A stretch of DNA of 10,911 nt, taken from the NCBI GenBank assembly GCA_025350445.1, contig JANXXV010000363.1:1-10911 (forward strand). The letters are read 5' to 3'. Below the pieces are notes generated by a model. That model worked only from the letters and a program-made list of their open reading frames with translations, had not been told where the DNA came from and ran no database searches. Shown piece by piece: positions 1 through 5,649 of this stretch. Position 1 is the stretch's first letter. Every line of letters starts with the position of its first letter. The position numbers and the translations under genes are program-made. The DNA comes from Bryobacteraceae bacterium. Lineage in GTDB: Bacteria > Acidobacteriota > Terriglobia > Bryobacterales > Bryobacteraceae.

Positions 1-380
1 ATACGCTGAGCGCAAACTCTGTCTTGCCGCTTCGCTTGCCGCCGGCTCGTACGTATCTGCTCATGCGCGGTGCCACGACTCGGCGCCAGACATGTAGTTA
101 CCTTTTCTATCAAAACCGGCGCTCTGCTGCCACAGCAAGCACTCGTTCAAGGACTCGTCCGGGTCGACGAAATGCCCGCAAGTCCCCCTCACGCGCTTCA
201 CGAAAAGCCCTCAATAAATCCTCGTCACGATCCTGGAGCGGCTCCTCAATGGGATCTGATGCCATTCGTCGAGGACCTCACAACCATGGACACTCTGCAT
301 TCTTTCAAGGTCACAAATATTATTGGGGAAATGTGACTTACCGCACCGGTGAGCTGTCTCAGGCAATAGCGAAGAACTAA
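1..380. other. Gene-poor left edge, no recognisable gene
   Basis: No reading frame here resembles a known protein. The longest plus frame (24-380) is rich in Arg and Ser, is low in hydrophobic residues and stops directly before the aquaporin remnant, so it looks like chance reading of GC-rich DNA. A second plus frame (70-336) is equally unconvincing. On the minus strand an ATG at 64-62 opens a 21-codon stub that runs off the window and contains a P-loop-like GGKRSGKT. It is too short to call. No clear promoter, terminator or repeat was seen. Confidence 0.5.
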
Positions 381-1090
381 ATGCATCGGCCCATCCCTTC
401 CATCCCGCGCTGCTCAGCCGAATTCATCGGCACATTCTGGCTGCTGTTCGGGGGCGTTGTTAGTGTGGTGACGGAGGCGGCTTTTCCGGGTGCCGGCTTG
501 GGTCTACCCGGGGGATTACTCGTTCTTGCGCTGGCTGTATTGACGGTGGCTTACGCGACCGAGCGCCTCTCCGGCTCTCATCTCAACCCACTCCTGCCGC
601 TCGGCCTTGCTGCCTGCAAGCGCTTGCCGGTGCTGGAATTGCCAGCCTATCTTGTCGGATAAACTGCAGGATTCCTGGCTGCGGCCGGGGTGCTTAGCGG
701 GGTGGCGCGCCGCGAGATGGGGATAGATTTATTCGGCGGGCAGGCGTCCAGCGGATACGGCGCCCATCTCTCCCCCCACACACTCAACGGCGGTCTGTAT
801 CTTTGCCGGGTTGGCACTGCCAGTTGTGTTTGCTGCGATTCTACTGGGCCCTCCCGGCGGACGCCGTTCGCCTCAGGGGTTCCCTTCGATAGCGATCAGC
901 CTTGGGCTGACTCTAATCAGCCTGACTGTATTCCCGGTCCAGGCCTCATCGGCGCATCCCGCACCGCGAATGGAACAGCCGTTCTTGGCGGGTGGTTGGC
1001 CGATCGAGGCACTCTGGTTGTTCCGGGTGGCGCCAATCGCTTTTTTGGCAGGGTTGACCTACCCCGCCTTGGCTTGCGAACCCGCCACGA
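381..1090 (+). pseudogene. aqpZ: Decayed aquaporin Z (MIP family) gene
   Basis: This is a remnant of an AqpZ-type water channel. The first frame starts at 381 and shows the family opening (AEFIGTFWLLFGG), an AVLTVAYA segment and the first half-helix box, SGSHLNPL. A TAA at 660-662 interrupts it, then the same frame resumes with AGFLAAAGVLSGVA and ASSGYGAHLSP. Near a run of six C (772-777) the homology moves by one base into another frame, which carries GLALPVVFAAILLG, SPQGFPSIAISLGLTLI and GGWPIEALWLFRVAPI, the usual AqpZ C-terminal half. The two NPA boxes are changed: the first is NPL, and the second reads HPAP where NPAR is expected (about 955-966). One nonsense codon, one frameshift and lost pore motifs together argue for a true pseudogene and against sequencing error alone. 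A glycerol/arsenite-conducting AqpS-type origin is less likely, because the sequence follows AqpZ more closely. The 3' limit is approximate; that frame stays open to 1230, beyond where the family normally ends. Confidence 0.85.
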
Positions 1091-1231
1091 AAAGGTCTCT
1101 TACGGACCAAGCGTGCAGCCATGACGCTATCAAGCGGAACATACAGGTATCCTTGTACTCTAGAATCCAAGGGCTGACTTCGCCGGGGCAAGAAAAGCTT
1201 AGCGCACCAGACCCCATCTCGTACATGTAGG

Positions 1232-1239
1232 AAAGGAGG
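1232..1239 (+). promoter_or_regulatory. Strong Shine-Dalgarno of mscL
   Basis: AAAGGAGG lies seven bases before the mscL ATG. It is the best ribosome binding site in the window and fixes the start. No convincing -35/-10 pair was found between the aquaporin remnant and this site. Confidence 0.8.
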
Positions 1240-1246
1240 AACAACA

Positions 1247-1687
1247 ATGCTGAATGACTTCAAAACATTCGTACTGAAAGGCAATGTACTCGACCTGGCC
1301 GTGGCAGTTATCATCGGCGCGGCATTCGGGGCCATCGTGACGTCCATGGTGAACGACGTCATCATGCCCCCCATCGGAATGGTCCTCGGTCACATCGACT
1401 TTAAGGAACTATTCATTAGCTTGAACGGCCAGCCCTATCCAACCCTTGCCGCCGCGAAGACCGCCGCGGCGCCAGTCATTGCTTACGGACAGTTCTTGAA
1501 CACCGTAATAAATTTCATCATCGTCGCCTTCGTCATCTTCCTGGTGGTTCGAGCCGCTACCAAGATGCAGAAAGCACCGGCAGCCATTGCGGCGGCCCGG
1601 ACCACGAAGGATTGTGCCTTCTGTTTCACGGCAATTCCAATTCCGGCGAAGCGCTGCCCGCATTGCACCTCTCAATTAACCGCCTGA
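1247..1687 (+). CDS. mscL: Large-conductance mechanosensitive channel MscL with C-terminal zinc ribbon
   Basis: MscL is a homopentameric inner-membrane channel that opens under membrane tension to release solutes during hypo-osmotic shock. The 146-residue product follows E. coli MscL closely: an N-terminal amphipathic helix ([20 protein letters not shown]), TM1 about 14-44 with the IIGAAFG pore helix and VNDVIMPP turn, a periplasmic loop about 45-77, and TM2 about 78-103 ([13 protein letters not shown]). In place of the usual cytoplasmic helical bundle, the tail ends in a four-Cys zinc ribbon (C123, C126, C137, C140; CAFC and CPHC). Zinc-ribbon tails are known in some MscL homologues, but a role in gating is not established. 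The gene lies just after the dead aquaporin gene, suggesting a former osmotic pair, and 29 bases before the DUF481 gene, so the two may be co-transcribed. All key channel residues look intact. Confidence 0.95.
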   Translation: MLNDFKTFVLKGNVLDLAVAVIIGAAFGAIVTSMVNDVIMPPIGMVLGHIDFKELFISLNGQPYPTLAAAKTAAAPVIAYGQFLNTVINFIIVAFVIFLVVRAATKMQKAPAAIAAARTTKDCAFCFTAIPIPAKRCPHCTSQLTA

Positions 1688-1716
1688 GACGGCTGTTTTC
1701 ATCAAGGAGCACGCAT

Positions 1717-2763
1717 ATGTCATTCAGACGAACCAGCAGGTTCGCCGCATTCCTGTTGTTGGGAACCGCATGGGCAGACCAGGTAGTCTTGAAGAACGGG
1801 GACCGCGTCACCGGCAGCATCATCAAGAAAGATGGTAAGACGATCACAATCAAGACCGACCAGTTTGGCGTCGTCACCGCTGCCTGGGACCAGGTGGCGG
1901 CGGTAACGGCCGAAAAGCCGCTCAACGTAGTTCTGCCGGACGGAAGAACCGTGCAAGGTACGCTTGCCACCGCGGATGGAAAGGTGGAAGTGGCAACCAA
2001 GGATGCGAAACTCAGCCTGGCGCCGGCGGAAGTAACCACCATCCGCGATGCCGGCGAGCAGACGGCCTTTGAACGATTGCAAAAGCCGGGCTGGTTGGAC
2101 CTGTGGGCCGGAACCGGCAGTCTTGGCTTCGCCGGCACCAGTGGCAATGCGAAGACGTTGACCTTTACTACCGGCGTCAACGCCGCGCGCCTAACCAATA
2201 CCGACAAAACCTCGATTTACTTCAATGCCATCAAGGCTTCCGCCCTCGCCAATGGCAAGACGTCGGAAACCGCGCAGGCCGTTCGAGGCGGACTCGGTTA
2301 CGACCACAATATCAGCCCGCGCATGTTTGTGAATATCTTCAACGACTACGAATATGACAAGTTTCAAAATCTCGACTTGCGATTCGTACTCGGCGGCGGC
2401 CTCGGCTATCACGCGGTTCAGAAGGAGCGCAGCCGCCTCGATCTGCTAGGCGGCGCCGACTACAACCGATCGTCCTTCAGCACTCCGCTGATTCGGAACT
2501 CGGCCGAACTCTATTGGGGCGACGAGTACAGCTTCAAATTGACTGCCGCCACTTCGCTGGTCCAAAGTTTCCGGATGTTTAACGACCTTACGAATACGGG
2601 CTCTTACCGCGTGAACTTTGACTCTGGCGCGACCACAAAGCTGACGAAGTGGCTTAACTGGAATATCTCAATCAGCGATCGTTATCTCAACCGGCCCGCT
2701 CAAGATCGAAAGAGCAACGACTTCCTATATACAACCGGTCTCGGGATCACGTTCGCCCGGTAA
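1717..2763 (+). CDS. DUF481 (YdiY-type) outer-membrane beta-barrel protein
   Basis: This is a 348-residue exported protein of unknown function. The ATG at 1717 is chosen because AAGGAG sits seven bases upstream and a signal peptide follows (RRTSRF, a hydrophobic core, predicted cleavage AWA|DQ after residue 20). Residues 23-63 and 71-109 are two related copies of a beta-rich unit, opening with VVLKNGDRVTGSI and VVLPDGRTVQGTL. Residues about 130-348 form the DUF481 region, with alternating hydrophobic/polar strands typical of a barrel (for example LDLRFVLGGGLGYHAV and LLGGADYNRSSF). The last residues are TFAR, so the usual terminal aromatic is not at the very end. Relatives are thought to sit in the outer membrane; the substrate is unknown. 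The 3' end overlaps convergent arsC by 17 bases. An upstream extension of this frame overlaps mscL and has no support. Confidence 0.85.
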   Translation: MSFRRTSRFAAFLLLGTAWADQVVLKNGDRVTGSIIKKDGKTITIKTDQFGVVTAAWDQVAAVTAEKPLNVVLPDGRTVQGTLATADGKVEVATKDAKLSLAPAEVTTIRDAGEQTAFERLQKPGWLDLWAGTGSLGFAGTSGNAKTLTFTTGVNAARLTNTDKTSIYFNAIKASALANGKTSETAQAVRGGLGYDHNISPRMFVNIFNDYEYDKFQNLDLRFVLGGGLGYHAVQKERSRLDLLGGADYNRSSFSTPLIRNSAELYWGDEYSFKLTAATSLVQSFRMFNDLTNTGSYRVNFDSGATTKLTKWLNWNISISDRYLNRPAQDRKSNDFLYTTGLGITFAR

Positions 2764-3184
2764 CCGCGCCGGAGTCTTCAACAAACGATCGAAGCCGCGC
2801 GGCGATCTGGTCGCGAATTTTACGAAACGAACCCAATCGCATTTCCTCGCTGCCTTCGACGGCCGCGGGATCCTCGAAGCTCCAATGGATACGTTCCGCC
2901 TTACCTGAAAAAATCGGGCAGCTTTCGCTCGCGTTGTCACAGACGGTGATTACGTAATCGAAGGGCGTGTCCCGATATTCATCCACGGACTTCGATCTGT
3001 GGGACGAAAGATCGACGCCCAGTTCCCGCATCGCAATAACCGCCTCGGGGCGCACGAAGCTCGGTTTCGTGCCCGCGCTGAAAACCGCGAAGCGCTCTGG
3101 CGCCATCGAACGCAAAAGCCCTTCGGCCATCTGGCTTCGCGCGGAATTCCCGGTGCAGAGAATCAACACTCTTTGTTTTTCCAT
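2747..3184 (-). CDS. arsC: Arsenate reductase, thioredoxin-coupled low-MW phosphatase type
   Basis: ArsC reduces arsenate to arsenite in the cytoplasm so that Acr3 can export it. The 145-residue product has the low-molecular-weight phosphatase fold of the S. aureus pI258 class. The P-loop is C10-TGNSA-R16-S, the redox cysteines are C82 and C89 in VCDNASESCP, and the general-acid Asp is D105 in SFEDPA. All three catalytic cysteines (10, 82, 89) are present, so the enzyme should use thioredoxin and not glutaredoxin. The length is slightly above the pI258 enzyme because of a polar tail. The start at 3184 lies nine bases after the preceding ORF98 stop in the arsR-ORF98-arsC series; the ribosome site is weak (AGGG about ten bases upstream), suggesting translational coupling. 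The 3' end overlaps the convergent DUF481 gene. Confidence 0.95.
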   Translation of the reverse strand: MEKQRVLILCTGNSARSQMAEGLLRSMAPERFAVFSAGTKPSFVRPEAVIAMRELGVDLSSHRSKSVDEYRDTPFDYVITVCDNASESCPIFSGKAERIHWSFEDPAAVEGSEEMRLGSFRKIRDQIAARLRSFVEDSGAVTGRT

Positions 3185-3193
3185 TCAAATACC

Positions 3194-3490
3194 CTATTGA
3201 TCCCGGTTCGGTAGAAACTTTTTGGACTTCGTCCGAATGTCCTCCCGAACTCTCAGGAATACGGCCGTCTTCGGTTCCTCTGTAGCGGTCGCGTTTGCAG
3301 ACGGGCCAGGGAAGCCGGTGTAAAGCCGCTCGCCGCCGGCCTTGGCCAAACAGCCTGATCCTGCCTCAGGAGTTGGCGAACACTCTTCGGCATCTGAAGC
3401 GGCTTGCTCCGCGGGGCCGGCTGCAGCCGCCGGAAAGCCGGAGACCGTAAGGGCGCTGGAATGCATCTGTCGTCCATTCATCCTGTTCAT
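3194..3490 (-). CDS. Unrecognised 98-residue ORF inside the ars operon
   Basis: I do not recognise this protein. It fits tightly between arsR (18 bases upstream) and arsC (nine bases downstream), on the same strand. Its ATG at 3490 has GGAG five bases upstream, which supports translation. The product begins MNRMNGRQMHSS. Its middle is low-complexity and rich in Ala, Pro, Gly and Glu, with two isolated Cys (DAEEC and GSGC), and it ends in a basic stretch (REDIRTKSKKF). There is no membrane segment or signal peptide, and it lacks the Cys pairs of ArsD. It could be a small accessory protein, a decayed gene, or a spacer that is open by chance because of high GC. An alternative minus frame at 3477-3253 has a more biased Arg/Pro composition and no ribosome site that I can see. 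Confidence 0.4.
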   Translation of the reverse strand: MNRMNGRQMHSSALTVSGFPAAAAGPAEQAASDAEECSPTPEAGSGCLAKAGGERLYTGFPGPSANATATEEPKTAVFLRVREDIRTKSKKFLPNRDQ

Positions 3491-3508
3491 TTGCTCCAGC
3501 GGATGGCT

Positions 3509-3853
3509 CTAGCGGCAAACCTTGAGAATGCTCTCCGGCCGTACCGCCTGGTTACGCGTGCAACATTCCGAGTAAAGAAAGCTCAATAGTTCCTGCAGCG
3601 ACGCGGTGTTGGCCCGGTACCAGAGGTAGGTGCCGCGGCGTTCGACAAAGATCAGTTCTTCGTTTCTCAATTTTTCCAGGTGATGCGAAAGCGTGGACGC
3701 GGGAATGCCAAGCTCGGACTGGATGTCGCCCACCACCAACCCATCGGGATGGGCCGCAAGCAGTACGCGCAGAATCCGCAGCCGGGACTCGGTGCCGATA
3801 GCCGCGAACATGTCGGCATAACGCGCGCACTCCGCCACCTGTTTCTTCTTCAT
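3509..3853 (-). CDS. arsR: ArsR/SmtB-family arsenite-responsive repressor
   Basis: ArsR represses ars genes and leaves DNA when As(III) binds its cysteines. The 114-residue product has the family's winged helix: a dimer helix with AAIGTESRLRILRVLL (about 17-32), the recognition helix PASTLSHHLEKLR (51-63) and the wing ERRGTYLWYRA (71-81). The classic ELCVCDL site of plasmid ArsR is absent; the matching position reads LVVGDIQ. Instead there is a C-terminal pair C97-C98 (SECCTRN), with C113 and C9 elsewhere. This resembles the Acidithiobacillus ferrooxidans ArsR type, in which three C-terminal cysteines bind arsenic. The gene is divergent from acr3 and heads arsR-ORF98-arsC. ATG 3853 is taken as the start although no Shine-Dalgarno precedes it, because the predicted transcription start falls on it. 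Met15 is the alternative start. Confidence 0.94.
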   Translation of the reverse strand: MKKKQVAECARYADMFAAIGTESRLRILRVLLAAHPDGLVVGDIQSELGIPASTLSHHLEKLRNEELIFVERRGTYLWYRANTASLQELLSFLYSECCTRNQAVRPESILKVCR

Positions 3854-3854
3854 C

Positions 3855-3872
3855 TTTCTAGAATACTAGAAA
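3855..3872. promoter_or_regulatory. Candidate ArsR operator, perfect 7-bp inverted repeat
   Basis: TTTCTAG and CTAGAAA are exact reverse complements separated by AATA, directly upstream of the arsR start. The repeat covers the proposed arsR -10 box (3860-3865), so a bound ArsR dimer would block polymerase. ArsR/SmtB proteins typically bind imperfect inverted repeats in this position. Assigning this repeat to this ArsR is inference from position. Confidence 0.6.
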
Positions 3873-3887
3873 CATCAAATTTGTCAA
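3860..3887 (-). promoter_or_regulatory. arsR promoter, likely leaderless transcript
   Basis: Read on the minus strand, TTGACA (3887-3882, a perfect -35) is followed after 16 bases by TATTCT (3865-3860, four of six -10 matches). Six bases then separate the -10 box from the arsR ATG, which places the expected +1 on the A of the start codon. The absence of a Shine-Dalgarno agrees with a leaderless mRNA. The candidate operator overlaps the -10 box. Confidence 0.55.
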
Positions 3888-3896
3888 ATGAATCCA

Positions 3897-3925
3897 TTGA
3901 CTACTCTCCATGCTTCTGCAATGAT
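3897..3925 (+). promoter_or_regulatory. Possible acr3 promoter
   Basis: TTGACT (3897-3902) and AATGAT (3920-3925) are separated by 17 bases, with an extended -10 TGC at 3917-3919. The expected start of transcription is about 3932, only six bases before the acr3 ATG, so this transcript would also be nearly leaderless. A TATAGT at 3931-3936 lies too far from this -35 and too close to the ATG to be preferred. The ArsR operator is about 25 bases upstream of the -35, so regulation from it is possible but less direct than for arsR. Confidence 0.35.
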
Positions 3926-3937
3926 CGAACTATAGTG

Positions 3938-5032
3938 ATGGAAAACACGACAGATCGAGCCATTCCAGCGCCTAAGAGACTAAATGGCTTCGAACGGTTC
4001 CTCATCCTGTAGGTAGCTCTTTGCATGGTGGCCGGCCTTCTACTGGGGAAGGCTGCTCCGGCACTGATTGAGTCGCTGCGGCGGATGGAATTCGGCCAAG
4101 GAAGCCGCATCAATGTGCCGATCGCGATTCTGATCTGGCTGATGATCGTCCCTATGATGATGAAGGTCGACTTCGCCTCCATCCGTGAAGTGGGCCGCCG
4201 TCCCCGAGGCCTGCTCATTACACTTTTCGTCAACTGGATGGTGAAGCCATTCTCCATGGCGTTGATTGCCTGGGTCTTTTTCCGTTATTTCTTCGCCGGT
4301 CTAATCTCGCCGGACGAGGCCTCCCAATACATCGCCGGCTGCATCATTCTGGCCGCCGCGCCTTGTACGGCAATGGTCTTCGTCTGGAGCTATCTCACCG
4401 GAGGCGATCCCGGCTACACCCTTGTGCAGGTATCGGTGAACGACCTGATTATGCTCTTCCTGTTTGCTCCGATTATCCGGTTTCTGGTCAGCGGCGCGTC
4501 TTCCTTAGAGGTCCCATTTCAGGTGCTGCTGTATTCGGTGATCGTCTTCATCGTGGTTCCACTGGCCGCTGGCGTCGCCCTCCGCGGCTATTTCATCGCC
4601 AGGCACAACCGCCAATGGTTTGAATTTGAATTGCTGCCGAGGTTCGCCCCCATCGGCATGGGTGCGCTGCTGGCAACGCTGATTCTGATATTCGGCTTTC
4701 AGGCCGACAACATTACCGGGAAATTCTTCCACGTTGGCTTGATCGCAGTCCCTATCTTGATCCAGGTCTATTTCAATTCCGGCCTTACATATGGCCTGAT
4801 GCGTCTGTTTCGGGTGGAATATTCCATAGCGGCGCCGGGAGCCCTCATCGGAGCCAGCAACTTCTTCGAACTCGCGGTTGCCACTGCAATTGCGCTGTTC
4901 GGGCCAAGTTCCGGAGCAGCCCTCGCCACGGTGGTTGGCGTGCTGATCGAAGTTCCGGTGATGCTCTCCGTTTGTTCTTTATACAATCGTACCCGCCACT
5001 GGTTTCCGGCTCCAACAGCCTCGCGGGAGTAG
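3938..5032 (+). pseudogene. acr3: Arsenite efflux permease Acr3 (ArsB/Acr3 family), interrupted by an amber codon
   Basis: Acr3 is a ten-helix inner-membrane carrier that exports arsenite. Starting at ATG 3938 the frame reads the usual N-terminus (APKRLNGFERFLIL), meets TAG at 4010-4012 (codon 25), then continues in the same frame with VALCMVAGLLLGKAAP and stays open for 340 codons to 5032. Acr3 relatives have Trp at the stop position, so one G-to-A change of TGG explains it. Everything downstream looks functional: the conserved Cys in AAAPCTAMVFVWS (codon 143), the NDLIMLFLFAPI helix and the Glu in GASNFFELAVATAIALFG (codon 311). Restart at ATG 4025, 13 bases past the stop, would give 335 residues with a shortened first helix; only a weak AGGT precedes it. 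Either the gene is recently inactivated, it is translated by restart or amber suppression, or the base is a sequencing error. It is divergent from arsR. Confidence 0.85.
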
Positions 5033-5039
5033 CACCCTA

Positions 5040-5157
5040 CTAAGAGTCTGTCGGAATGAAACTGTTTTCAACCAAGAATCAATCACTTACAGACTATGTA
5101 TAGTTCGTAACCTATTGATTCTACGTTCTAGGAATTCTATTTCCGACAGGCTCCTAG
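5040..5157. mobile_element. MITE-like palindromic element
   Basis: A 118-bp sequence starts eight bases after the acr3 stop and folds on itself around a single axis (5098/5099). The outer arms, 5040-5056 and 5141-5157, match at 15 of 17 positions (core CTGTCGGAA / TTCCGACAG). Inner arms AGAATCAAT (5075-5083) and ATTGATTCT (5114-5122) pair perfectly on the same axis, as do TTAC/GTAA (5087-5090, 5107-5110) and ACTAT/ATAGT (5093-5097, 5100-5104). The stretch between outer and inner arms (18 bases on each side) has diverged, with 7 of 18 pairing. TA at 5041-5042 and 5155-5156 would fit a TA target duplication, as with IS630/Tc1-mariner-type elements. No ORF lies inside, and the base composition is visibly more AT-rich than its flanks. 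It could also act as a transcription terminator for acr3. Confidence 0.55.
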
Positions 5158-5649
5158 AGGCGGGAGGCTCAGGCCAGTTTCACCCCAACGGTTCCCAATA
5201 CCATCCGAATATTGACACCCGGCAGCAGATCTTATAGCATCTTCGCTGAGTACTCGACCGCTCGAATGTCGAAGTGGAGATTCCACGTTGGGCCTTTTTT
5301 ATCTCTTGATTCCGAAGACCGTGGTCCTTGCAGGTGTGGGCATTTACTACGTCCGTGAGACGGCGAATTCCATGTTCGGCGTGGCGCGCAACATGCCGTT
5401 CCCTTCAAGCATGGCGCAAGAGGCGGATGCACTCACCCCGAATGAGAGATGGGCCAGTCCATTTCCGGCACTCGGCATCTCTACTTTGGCTCCGGCCTGG
5501 TTTTGGAAAGGCCTGAATTCGTATGTACCGCGATGTCCATTTACAGTCCACTGCGAATTGACCCACAAAAGGCCGGTGGATGCGACCCCTTCTAGTGGAA
5601 GAGTGCCAGATTCAATTTGAGCTGAAGGTAAGCTTCTGAGGAGCTAAGA
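5158..5649. other. Gene-poor interval before the DHDPS-like gene
   Basis: No gene is recognised here. A minus frame (5432-5169) reads protein-like in its last part (LHFDIRAVEYSAKML, a TAA stop at 5234-5232, then DLLPGVNIRMVLGTVGVKLA and a second stop). It may be the broken tail of an unidentified gene. A plus frame (5288-5620) starts with TTG and resembles nothing known. A short GTGGA/TCCAC stem (5274-5286) lies eight bases before a T6 run (5295-5300), too far away for a standard terminator. GAGGAG at 5638-5643 is the ribosome site of the next gene. Confidence 0.5.

Noticed and set aside
24..380. 118-codon plus frame ending just before the aquaporin remnant
   Set aside because: Arg/Ser-rich, no domain, no ribosome site, and a rival frame overlaps it; it looks like chance openness.
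1626..2207. 193-codon minus frame antisense to mscL/DUF481
   Set aside because: It is a shadow of well-supported genes on the plus strand and its composition is not protein-like.
3931..3936. TATAGT as the acr3 -10 box
   Set aside because: It is 28 bases from TTGACT and its transcription start would fall inside the coding sequence.
4010..4012. Amber codon recoded as pyrrolysine
   Set aside because: The position is Trp in Acr3 proteins and there is no sign of pyrrolysine genes; a point mutation or error is simpler.
5274..5300. GTGGA/TCCAC stem and T6 run as an intrinsic terminator
   Set aside because: Eight bases separate the stem from the T run and the stem has only five pairs.
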